From: Streptomyces viridochromogenes DSM 40736
Lineage (GTDB): Bacteria; Actinomycetota; Actinomycetes; Streptomycetales; Streptomycetaceae
DNA length: 37,943 nucleotides
Assembly (NCBI RefSeq): GCF_000158955.1
Contig: NZ_GG657757.1
Coordinates: 5,250,063 to 5,288,005, forward strand
Direction: 5' to 3'
Below, piece by piece: positions 30,596 through 37,511 of this stretch (positions within the stretch are counted from its first letter, which is position 1; each line of letters opens with the position of its first letter). The position numbers and the translations under genes were made by a program. Under the pieces are notes generated by a model. It was not told the origin of the DNA, ran no database searches, and saw only the letters and a program-made list of their open reading frames with translations.

Positions 30596-32516
30596 CGATG
30601 GCCTCCTTCAGAGCCGCGGCGAGCTGCTCCGCCTTGAACGGCATGCCGTTGACCTGGTTGTACGAGTGGGCGTCGACCAGGTATTTCGCCCGGATGAGCG
30701 TGGCGAGCTGCCCGAGGTTCATCTCGGGGATCACCACCTTGTCGTACCGCTCCAGGACCGCGCCGAGGTTCTTCGGGAAGGGGTTGAGGTGCCGCAGATG
30801 CGCCTGCGCGATCGACTCCCCGGCCCGCCGCAGCCGCCGCACCGCGGCCGTGATCGGCCCGTACGTCGAACCCCACCCCAGGACCAGCGTCCTGGCCTCG
30901 TGCGGGTCGTCCACTTCGAGGTCCGGGACGTCGATGCCGTCGATCTTCGCCTGCCGGGTGCGCACCATGAAGTCGTGGTTGGCCGGGTCGTACGAGATGT
31001 TGCCCGTGCCGTCCTGCTTCTCGATGCCGCCGATCCGGTGCTCCAGACCCGGCGTGCCCGGGACCGCCCACGGACGGGCCAGGGTCTCCGGATCACGCTT
31101 GTACGGCCAGAACACCTCGGTGCCGTCGTCGAGCGTGTGGTTCGGGCCCTGCGCGAACCGCACCCGCAGGTCCGGCAGCTCCTCCAGGTCCGGGATCCGC
31201 CAGGGCTCGGAGCCGTTGGCCAGGTAACCGTCGGAGAGCAGGAACACCGGCGTGCGGTACGTCAGCGCGATCCGGGCCGCCTCCAGCGCGGCGTCGAAGC
31301 AGTCCGCCGGAGTGCGGGGCGCCACCACCGGCACCGGGGCCTCGCCGTTGCGCCCGTACATCGCCTGCAGCAGGTCGGCCTGCTCGGTCTTCGTCGGCAG
31401 ACCGGTCGACGGGCCGCCCCGCTGGATGTCCACGACCAGCAGCGGCAGCTCCAGCGAGACCGCGAGGCCGATCGTCTCCGACTTCAGCGCCACACCGGGA
31501 CCACTCGTGGTGGTCACGGCCAGCGAACCACCGAAGGCCGCGCCCAGCGCGGCCCCGATACCGGCGATCTCGTCCTCGGCCTGGAACGTCCGCACGCCGA
31601 AGTTCTTGTGTCTGCTCAGCTCGTGCAGGATGTCCGACGCCGGAGTGATCGGGTACGACCCCAGATACAGCGGCAGATCCGCCTGCCGGCTCGCCGCCAC
31701 CAGCCCGTACGACAGGGCGAGGTTGCCGGAGATGTTGCGGTAGACACCGGGCGGGAACGCGGTTGCCGCCGGGGCGACCTCGTAGGAGACGGCGAAGTCC
31801 TCGGTGGTCTCGCCGAAGTTCCAGCCGGCCCGGAACGCGGCGATGTTGGCCGCCGCGATGTCCGGCTTCCTGGCGAACTTCGACTTGAGGAACTTCTCCG
31901 TGCCCTCGGTGGGCCGGTGGTACATCCAGCTCAGCAGGCCCAGCGCGAACATGTTCTTGCTGCGCTCGGCCTCCTTGCGGGTGAGGTCGAACTCCTTGAG
32001 CGCCTCGACGGTGAGCGTGGTCAGCGGCACCGGGTGGACGTGGTAGCCGTCCAGGGAGCCGTCCTCCAGCGGGTTGGTCTCGTAGCCGACCTTCTGCATC
32101 GCCCGCCGGGTGAACTCGTCCGTGTTGACGATCACCTCGGCACCGCGCGGCAGGTCGCCGATGTTCGCCTTCAGGGCGGCCGGGTTCATCGCCACCAGCA
32201 CGTTCGGCGCGTCGCCGGGCGTGAGGATGTCGTGGTCCGCGAAGTGCAGCTGGAAGGAGGACACGCCCGGCAGGGTTCCGGCAGGCGCCCTGATCTCGGC
32301 CGGGAAGTTCGGCAGCGTCGACAGGTCGTTGCCGAACGACGCGGTTTCCGAGGTGAAGCGGTCGCCGGTGAGCTGCATACCGTCACCCGAGTCCCCCGCG
32401 AACCTGATGATCACCCGGTCGAGCCGGCGGACGTCCTTCGCGCCCGCCGCTTTGCGCTGCTCTCCTACGACTGTTTCGTCGGCTTGCTCCGCTGGGCTGC
32501 TGACCTGGCTGGTCAC
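30588..32516 (-). CDS. korA: 2-oxoacid:ferredoxin oxidoreductase alpha subunit (fused gamma-alpha)
   Basis: A 642-residue protein in which the gamma domain comes first (about 33-210, VIIRFAGDSGDGMQLTGDRFTSETASFGNDLSTLPNFPAEIRAPAGTLPGVSSFQLHFA) and the alpha pyrimidine-binding domain follows (about 245-642, NISGNLALSYGLVAASRQADLPLYLGSYPITPASDILHELSRH, then FQAEDEIAGIGAALGAAFGGSLAVTTTSGPG and the C-terminal transketolase-like part). The YPITPAS motif is typical of 2-oxoglutarate-type enzymes. The GTG at 32516 follows AAGGGAGG. Upstream is a 12-bp hairpin in the leader. In Mycobacterium and Streptomyces this oxygen-tolerant KorAB feeds reduced ferredoxin under low-oxygen or fatty-acid growth (known for mycobacteria; inferred here). 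Confidence 0.94.
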   Translation of the reverse strand: MTSQVSSPAEQADETVVGEQRKAAGAKDVRRLDRVIIRFAGDSGDGMQLTGDRFTSETASFGNDLSTLPNFPAEIRAPAGTLPGVSSFQLHFADHDILTPGDAPNVLVAMNPAALKANIGDLPRGAEVIVNTDEFTRRAMQKVGYETNPLEDGSLDGYHVHPVPLTTLTVEALKEFDLTRKEAERSKNMFALGLLSWMYHRPTEGTEKFLKSKFARKPDIAAANIAAFRAGWNFGETTEDFAVSYEVAPAATAFPPGVYRNISGNLALSYGLVAASRQADLPLYLGSYPITPASDILHELSRHKNFGVRTFQAEDEIAGIGAALGAAFGGSLAVTTTSGPGVALKSETIGLAVSLELPLLVVDIQRGGPSTGLPTKTEQADLLQAMYGRNGEAPVPVVAPRTPADCFDAALEAARIALTYRTPVFLLSDGYLANGSEPWRIPDLEELPDLRVRFAQGPNHTLDDGTEVFWPYKRDPETLARPWAVPGTPGLEHRIGGIEKQDGTGNISYDPANHDFMVRTRQAKIDGIDVPDLEVDDPHEARTLVLGWGSTYGPITAAVRRLRRAGESIAQAHLRHLNPFPKNLGAVLERYDKVVIPEMNLGQLATLIRAKYLVDAHSYNQVNGMPFKAEQLAAALKEAIDG

Positions 32517-32543
32517 TGAACTGGACCTCCCTTGAGGCGGCTG

Positions 32544-32576
32544 TCCGGGACAGGCCTTCCCGCAGGCCGTCCCGGA
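32544..32576 (-). other. Hairpin in the korA leader next to the ribosome binding site
   Basis: TCCGGGAC-A-GGCC (32544-32556) and GGCC-GTCCCGGA (32565-32576) form a 12-bp stem with one bulged base and an 8-base loop. It ends about 14 bases before the korA ribosome binding site (32530-32524). It has no T tract and lies inside the leader, so it may stabilise mRNA or control translation. A second small stem, CGACC/GGTCG, lies just upstream at about 32585-32599. Confidence 0.5.
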
Positions 32577-32687
32577 TCAACCCTACGACCGCAAGGGTCG
32601 CCTTATTTGGGTCATTCGCATGTTGGAACACGACTTTGAGCCGATCATGTGGCCCGATCTCAGGCCATGCCAGAAATACGGCATGTG

Positions 32688-32736
32688 AGGAATTGAGGTG
32701 ATCGGGAACTGAGGTGGTCAGGAATTGAGGTAGGTC
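32688..32736. repeat. Three 16-17-bp tandem repeats spanning the response-regulator stop
   Basis: AGGAATTGAGGTGATC (32688-32703), GGGAACTGAGGTGGTC (32704-32719) and AGGAATTGAGGTAGGTC (32720-32736) are adjacent. The third unit encodes the terminal TYLNS and the stop (32718-32720) lies at the junction, so the two others extend beyond the gene toward korA. Confidence 0.85.
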
Positions 32737-33377
32737 AGCACGGCCAGGACCCTGCGATGGTCCCCCTCGCTCTGGGACAGCCCCAGCTTCAGGAAGATGT
32801 TGCTGACGTGCTTCTCGACCGCCCCGTCACTGACCACCAGCTGCCGCGCGATCGCCGAGTTCGTCCGCCCCTCGGCCATCAGCCCCAGCACCTCCCGCTC
32901 CCGTGGGGTGAGCCCCGCGAGCACGTCCTGCTTGCGGCTGCGGCCCAGCAGCTGCGCGACCACCTCCGGGTCCAGGGCCGTACCGCCCTCGGCCACCCGG
33001 ACGACAGCGTCCACGAACTCCCGCACCTCGGCCACCCGGTCCTTCAGCAGATAGCCCACACCCCGGCTGGAGCCCGCGAGCAGCTCCGTGGCGTAGCGCT
33101 CCTCCACGTACTGCGACAGCACCAGCACACCGAGCCCCGGGTGCGCCTTGCGCAGCTGCACCGCCGCCCGCACGCCCTCGTCGGTGTGCGTCGGCGGCAT
33201 CCGCACATCGGCCACCACGACGTCCGGCAGCTCACCCTGAGCGTCGAACTCCGTGATGGTCTTGATCAGCGCCTCGCCGTCGCCGACCCCGGCGACGACC
33301 TCGTGCCCGCGGTCGGTCAGCAGCCGGGTCAGGCCCTCCCTGAGCAGCACTGAATCCTCGGCGATGACCACCCGCAC
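32718..33377 (-). CDS. NarL/LuxR-type response regulator
   Basis: A 219-residue two-component regulator. The receiver domain (1-125) has the acidic pair ED at 7-8, the phosphorylated D57 in VVVADVRMPP, and K112 in YLLKDR. The DNA-binding domain (about 150-215) is LTPREREVLGLMAEGRTNSAIARQLVVSDGAVEKHVSNIFLKLGL, the LuxR/NarL helix-turn-helix. The GTG at 33377 was chosen because GGAGGACA precedes it and the family begins MRVVIAEDS; a GTG at 33389 is possible. Two sensor kinases of the matching HisKA_3 class lie directly upstream on the same strand, so one regulator probably serves two kinases. Hairpins between it and the kinase gene may uncouple transcription. It may control the flanking kor or nuo operons. 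Confidence 0.9.
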   Translation of the reverse strand: MRVVIAEDSVLLREGLTRLLTDRGHEVVAGVGDGEALIKTITEFDAQGELPDVVVADVRMPPTHTDEGVRAAVQLRKAHPGLGVLVLSQYVEERYATELLAGSSRGVGYLLKDRVAEVREFVDAVVRVAEGGTALDPEVVAQLLGRSRKQDVLAGLTPREREVLGLMAEGRTNSAIARQLVVSDGAVEKHVSNIFLKLGLSQSEGDHRRVLAVLTYLNS

Positions 33378-33551
33378 CCTGTCCTCCACGATGTCCGGCC
33401 CCCCACAGCCCCGACGCCGCCCGTCCGCGACCCACAACGGCCCCGCCCATCCGTGCGACAGGTCCAGCATTTCAGGATCGGGGGGTTCATGGGGGAGGGA
33501 CCGGCTTCTTGTCCGACCGTGTCGGGTGGTGGGAGGACGAAGGCCGGGGGT

Positions 33552-33596
33552 CCAGGAGGCGGAGCCCCTGGCGGGGTCACAGGGGCGGAGCCCCTG
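33552..33596 (-). terminator. Pair of GGCGGAGCCCC-type hairpins after the first sensor kinase
   Basis: CAGGGGC-GGA-GCCCCTG (33580-33596) is a perfect 7-bp stem with a three-base loop, and a bulged near-copy lies at 33552-33571, 28 bases away. They start about 20 bases past the kinase stop on the minus strand. The motif is a common extragenic terminator-like repeat of Streptomyces, known to me from general familiarity. The rest of 33378-33616 shows nothing gene-like. Confidence 0.65.
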
Positions 33597-33616
33597 CCAC
33601 ACCCCCCGCCCGGAGG

Positions 33617-34978
33617 TCACCGCACATGAGCCCCACGCCACGGCAACTCGGCGGTGACCCGCGTCGGCCCCCCGGCCGGCGAATCCACCACCAGGATCCC
33701 GTCCACCGCGTCGAGCCGCTCCGCCAGCCCCGCGAGCCCGGACCCCCGGGACACGTCGGCCCCACCCACACCGTTGTCCACGACCTGCAGCATCAGCCGG
33801 TTCTCCGTGCGCCACACCTCCACGCCCGCCCAGGTCGCCCGCGCGTGCTTGCTGATGTTCTGCAGCAGCTCCGACACCGTGAAGTACGCGATCCCCTCGA
33901 TCGCCGGCGCCGGCCGCTCCACCAGGTCGACCTCCACCCGCACCGGCACGGTGCACCGCGACGCCACCGCCGACAGCGCCGCGTCCAGTCCCCGGTCCGT
34001 CAGCACCGCCGGGTGGATCCCCCGGGCCAGGTCCCGCAGCTCCCGCAGCGCCGTCTTCACCTCACCGTGCGCCTCGTCCACCATCCGTGCGGCCGTCTGC
34101 GGATCCTCCCGCAGCTTCTCCTTCGCCAGCCCCAGATCCATGGCGAGACCGACCAGCCGGGCCTGCGCCCCGTCGTGCAGATCCCGTTCGATGCGCCGCA
34201 GGTCGGCGGCGGCCGTGTCGACCACGACCCCCCGGTCCGACTCCAGCTCCACCACCCGCGAGGCCAGCCGCGACGGCCCGAGCAGCCCGTGCACCAGCAG
34301 CCGGTCCACCATCGTCAGCGCCCGCACGATCCACGGCGTGGCGATCGTGAACAACAACCCCACCAGCGCGGTCACCGTGATCTCGAACGGGTTGTCGAGG
34401 TAGATCCGGTGCGTCTCGTCGCCGTACAGCTGGACCCCGTCCTGCCCGGCGTACATCGGGAACACCCAGAACCACAGCGGGTAGGTCAGCAGACCCCACC
34501 CCAGCGCCCAGACGTTCACCGTGACGGCGAACGAGAACACCGCCCAGGGCAGCTGCAGCACCGCGTACAGCAGGGACCGCCACGAGGTGCCGCTCTTGAG
34601 GACGGCCCCCATCCACGCCATGACGCCCGGCTTCCGCATCCGCAGCGGCTCCGGCTCGCCCACCTCCAGGCCCAGCAGCGCCCGCGCCCGCGTCCGCTCC
34701 AGAGCCCCGAAGCCACGGCACCCGGCCAGGGCCGCCGCCAGCACCGGAACGCCGAGGAACGTCACCAGCAGCCCCACCCCCAGCGACACCATCGTCACCG
34801 CGTACGTGAACAGCAGGATGCTGATCGGCAGGCTGAGCAGCACATGACTGAGCTCGCGCCAGGTGCGGCCCTCCACCGGCGCCCGCAGCGCGGCGGGCAG
34901 CCGGTGCCGCCGTTCCGTGCTCCCGGGGAACCCGGGCCCACCGTCGAGCCCGTACCCCTGTCCGTACTCCGTGGCCAT
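33617..34978 (-). CDS. Sensor histidine kinase (HisKA_3) with PF13796-type membrane sensor, paralogue 1
   Basis: A 453-residue kinase. The N-terminal sensor region (about 40-225) has four hydrophobic segments in two hairpins: TWRELSHVLLSLPISILLFTYAVTMVSLGVGLLVTFLGVPVL, then WAVFSFAVTVNVWALGWGLLTYPLWFWVFPMY and VTALVGLLFTIATPWIV, as in the Sensor family. The dimerisation/phosphoacceptor segment is DLRRIERDLHDGAQARLVGLAMDLGLAKEKL, with H268 the likely phosphorylation site. The ATPase part has ELLQNISKHA (N box) and VVDNGVGGADVSRGSGLAGLAERL (G boxes). The ATG at 34978 follows AAGGA; a longer reading to 35092 is not supported. It lies 121 bases downstream of a close paralogue. The signal sensed is unknown. 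Confidence 0.9.
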   Translation of the reverse strand: MATEYGQGYGLDGGPGFPGSTERRHRLPAALRAPVEGRTWRELSHVLLSLPISILLFTYAVTMVSLGVGLLVTFLGVPVLAAALAGCRGFGALERTRARALLGLEVGEPEPLRMRKPGVMAWMGAVLKSGTSWRSLLYAVLQLPWAVFSFAVTVNVWALGWGLLTYPLWFWVFPMYAGQDGVQLYGDETHRIYLDNPFEITVTALVGLLFTIATPWIVRALTMVDRLLVHGLLGPSRLASRVVELESDRGVVVDTAAADLRRIERDLHDGAQARLVGLAMDLGLAKEKLREDPQTAARMVDEAHGEVKTALRELRDLARGIHPAVLTDRGLDAALSAVASRCTVPVRVEVDLVERPAPAIEGIAYFTVSELLQNISKHARATWAGVEVWRTENRLMLQVVDNGVGGADVSRGSGLAGLAERLDAVDGILVVDSPAGGPTRVTAELPWRGAHVR

Positions 34979-35099
34979 CGGCGTCGTCCTTCTCCTCGTC
35001 CCGCGGCTGTGCCCCCGTACCTCCACCCTGCTCCGCCGCAGGTCGGCGGACCATGGAGTCCGTCGGCCTCTTGGACGGGGGGTTTTCCCCACCCCGCGG

Positions 35100-36308
35100 C
35101 TACCCCGTGGCCCCGGACCGGTCGCGCCACGGCAGTTCCGCCGTGACCGTCGTCGGGCCGCCCTCGGGCGACTCCAGGACGAACAGGCCGTCGACCGCGT
35201 CCAGCCGATCGGCCAGGCCTTTCATCCCGGTACCGCGGTCGAGGCGAGCGCCCCCGCGGCCGTCGTCCCACACCTGTATGAGCAGCCGGTCGTCCGTCCG
35301 CCACACATCTACCGAGGCCGACTTCGCGCCGCTGTGCTTGCTGATGTTCTGCAGCAGCTCCGAGACGGTGAAGTAGGCGATGCCCTCGATGGCCGCGGCC
35401 GGCCGGGCCTCCAGATCGACCGTCACCTTCACCGGGGCCGTGCAACGCGAGGCGATCGAGGACAGGGCCGCGTCCAGACCGCGGTCGGTCAGGACCGCCG
35501 GGTGGATGCCGCGCGCCAGGTCGCGCAGCTCCTGGAGCGCCAGCTTCACCTCGCCGTGCGCCTCCGAGACCATCGCGGCCGCCGCGTCCGGGTCCTCCAG
35601 CACCTTCTCCTTGGCCAGGCCCAGCCCCATCGCCAGATTGACCAGCCGGGCCTGCGCCCCGTCGTGCAAGTCCCGTTCGATGCGCCGCAGATCGGCGGCG
35701 GCCGTGTCGACCACGACCCCCCGGTCCGACTCCAGCTCGGCGATGCGCCGCTCCAGCTCGTCGGAGGGCGACAGCAGCCCGCGCACCATGGCCCGGTCGG
35801 CGTTGGTCAGCCCCCGCGCGATGTACGGCAGCACCGGCCACAGCACGAACAGCGAGGCCAGCGTCACGGAGAAGGTGAGGACACCCCACGGCAGCCGGAT
35901 GAACTCGTACAGCACCGTGCGCCAGCCCACCGGGTCCTTCAGCTGCATCCACAACCGCTGGAAGAAGCCGCCCCCGCCGCGCAGCCGCAGCCGGCTCGGC
36001 TCGTCCACCCGCACCCCGAGCAGCGTCCTGGCCCGCGCCCGCTCCAGCCTGCCCAGCTGCCGCGCGCCCATGAGTCCCACCGCGAGAAGCGGGAACCCGA
36101 TCACCGTGACGGTCAGTCCGAAACCGATGGACAGCATGGTCACGACATAAGTGAAACCGAGCAACGCGGCCGGGAGGTTGGCCAGCAGATGCGCGATCTC
36201 CTTCCAGGTGTGCCGGTCGTAGGCGAGACGGGGCGGCGGCGGACGGTCGTCCGGCCCAGCCGCCGTCGTGGCCCGGTTCGCGCCGGGGGACGGGATACGT
36301 TCGGTCAT
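35100..36308 (-). CDS. Sensor histidine kinase (HisKA_3) with PF13796-type membrane sensor, paralogue 2
   Basis: A 402-residue kinase with the same plan as its neighbour: hydrophobic hairpin at about 40-82 (IAHLLANLPAALLGFTYVVTMLSIGFGLTVTVIGFPLLAVGLMG), a second at about 135-165, phosphoacceptor segment ERDLHDGAQARLVNLAMGLGLAKEKV with H215, N box ELLQNISKHSG and G box VWDDGRGGARLDRGTGMKGLADRL. It is shorter because one loop and membrane pair of paralogue 1 is missing. The region around the phosphoacceptor is almost identical at DNA level to paralogue 1, while the sensor parts differ. The ATG at 36308 diverges from nuoA with 184 bases between. It may start the kinase-kinase-regulator operon. 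Confidence 0.9.
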   Translation of the reverse strand: MTERIPSPGANRATTAAGPDDRPPPPRLAYDRHTWKEIAHLLANLPAALLGFTYVVTMLSIGFGLTVTVIGFPLLAVGLMGARQLGRLERARARTLLGVRVDEPSRLRLRGGGGFFQRLWMQLKDPVGWRTVLYEFIRLPWGVLTFSVTLASLFVLWPVLPYIARGLTNADRAMVRGLLSPSDELERRIAELESDRGVVVDTAAADLRRIERDLHDGAQARLVNLAMGLGLAKEKVLEDPDAAAAMVSEAHGEVKLALQELRDLARGIHPAVLTDRGLDAALSSIASRCTAPVKVTVDLEARPAAAIEGIAYFTVSELLQNISKHSGAKSASVDVWRTDDRLLIQVWDDGRGGARLDRGTGMKGLADRLDAVDGLFVLESPEGGPTTVTAELPWRDRSGATG

Positions 36309-36410
36309 ACGCGTCAGCGTGCCCGGCGGCGGGCGGCGGCGCCATGAGGCAGACCGCCAGGATCGACTGAGGGAAACCCCACCCCCTGATGCCAGGGCAT
36401 GACGGGCTGC

Positions 36411-36438
36411 TTACCCTGCCTTTATCAGGGCCTAGACT
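36411..36438 (+). promoter_or_regulatory. Candidate promoter of the nuo operon
   Basis: TTACCC (36411-36416) and TAGACT (36433-36438) are 16 bases apart; the -10 fits the Streptomyces TAGRRT pattern. The predicted start near 36445 leaves a leader of about 48 bases before the GTG at 36493. The partly overlapping AGGGCATGACGGGCTG and TTATCAGGGCC tracts show no clean palindrome. Confidence 0.45.
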
Positions 36439-36492
36439 CCCGTGCGTACAGATCGTCGAACAGTCCGAGTTTCCAGGGAGCGAGGGACGGAC

Positions 36493-36900
36493 GTGCCGGA
36501 ACCGACCGTCGTCACCACGACCGTCGTCGCGGCGGACTACTTCCAGTCCTATTCGGTCGTCGGACTGCTCGCCGCCGTCGGCGTGCTGTTCGTCGCCGTC
36601 GCCTTCGGCGCCGGCCGCCTGCTGCGGCCCGTGGTCCCCACACCCGAGAAGCTCCTGACGTACGAGTGCGGTGTCGACCCCGTCGGCGAGGGCTGGGCCC
36701 ACACCCAGGTCCGCTACTACGTCTACGCGTTCCTCTACGTGATCTTCGCCGTCGACTCGATCTTCCTGTTCCCCTGGGCGACCGTCTTCGCCGCACCCGG
36801 CTACGGCGCGGCGACCCTGGTGGAGATGTTCATCTTCCTCGGCTTCCTGGCCGTGGGCCTGCTCTACGCATACAAGAAGGGCGTCCTGGCATGGACGTGA
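36493..36900 (+). CDS. nuoA: NADH-quinone oxidoreductase (complex I) subunit A
   Basis: A 135-residue membrane subunit with three helices, at about 14-38, 75-98 and 103-127 (VVGLLAAVGVLFVAVAFGAGRLL, YYVYAFLYVIFAVDSIFLFPWATVFA and LVEMFIFLGFLAVGLLYAYKKGVLAW). The loop after the first helix has the conserved KLLTYECGVDPVGEGWAHTQVRYYVYAFLYVIFAVD. Glu and Cys in YECG and Asp in IFAVD are family landmarks beside the quinone channel. The GTG at 36493 follows GAGGGACGG. It overlaps nuoB by ten bases, so expression is coupled. In the second Streptomyces nuo set (nuo2) this gene opens an operon that lacks nuoE, F and G; whether that holds here is beyond the window. Confidence 0.95.
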   Translation: MPEPTVVTTTVVAADYFQSYSVVGLLAAVGVLFVAVAFGAGRLLRPVVPTPEKLLTYECGVDPVGEGWAHTQVRYYVYAFLYVIFAVDSIFLFPWATVFAAPGYGAATLVEMFIFLGFLAVGLLYAYKKGVLAWT

Positions 36901-37511
36901 CCCCCGAGCCCGTACTGCTGCCCGAGCCCAAGCGGCTCGGCGCCCTCGCGCGCCTCGCACCCGAGCCGATGAAGGTGATCCTCAACTGGGGCCGCCGCTA
37001 CTCGCTCTGGGTCTTCAACTTCGGCCTCGCCTGCTGCGCGATCGAGTTCATCGCCGCGTCGATGGCCCGCCACGACTTCATCCGCCTCGGCGTCATCCCC
37101 TTCGCGCCGGGCCCGCGCCAGGCCGACCTGATGGTGGTGTCCGGCACGGTCACCGACAAGATGGCACCGGCGGTCAAGCGCCTCTACGAGCAGATGCCGG
37201 AGCCCAAGTACGTCATCTCCTTCGGCGCGTGCAGCAACTGCGGCGGCCCGTACTGGGACTCGTACTCCGTCACCAAGGGCGTCGACCAGATCATCCCCGT
37301 CGACGTCTACGTCCCCGGCTGCCCGCCCCGGCCCGAGGCGCTGCTCCAGGGCATCCTCAAGCTCCAGGAGAAGATCGCCCGCGAGTCGCTGGGGGAGCGG
37401 TACGGCACCGGTGCGGCGCGTCCTTCGACGGCTGCGTTGCAGAGCGACCTGGTCCGGCCGCCGGCCGCGTCCCAGTCCCCGGACACGGGCGCGCCGGAGG
37501 AGGGACGATGA
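36891..37511 (+). CDS. nuoB: NADH-quinone oxidoreductase (complex I) subunit B
   Basis: A 206-residue peripheral-arm subunit that carries the terminal iron-sulfur cluster N2, the donor to the quinone. The ligands are the adjacent C48-C49 in GLACCAIEF, C114 in SFGACSNCGGPY and C144 in YVPGCPPRPEALLQG, all conserved. PFAPGPRQADLMVVSGTVTDKMAP is the quinone-pocket segment. The last 37 residues (after SLGERYG) are a Pro/Ala-rich tail typical of actinobacteria and not needed for cluster binding. The ATG at 36891 lies inside the end of nuoA, and its stop overlaps the nuoC start as ATGA. Confidence 0.96.
   Translation: MDVTPEPVLLPEPKRLGALARLAPEPMKVILNWGRRYSLWVFNFGLACCAIEFIAASMARHDFIRLGVIPFAPGPRQADLMVVSGTVTDKMAPAVKRLYEQMPEPKYVISFGACSNCGGPYWDSYSVTKGVDQIIPVDVYVPGCPPRPEALLQGILKLQEKIARESLGERYGTGAARPSTAALQSDLVRPPAASQSPDTGAPEEGR

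Noticed and set aside
30504..32519. Long plus-strand open frame opposite korA
   Set aside because: It is the antisense shadow of a well-conserved gene.
34979..35099. GGGG-TTTT-CCCC at about 35080-35090 as a terminator between the kinases
   Set aside because: The stem is only four to five base pairs with no supporting context, and the kinases look co-transcribed.
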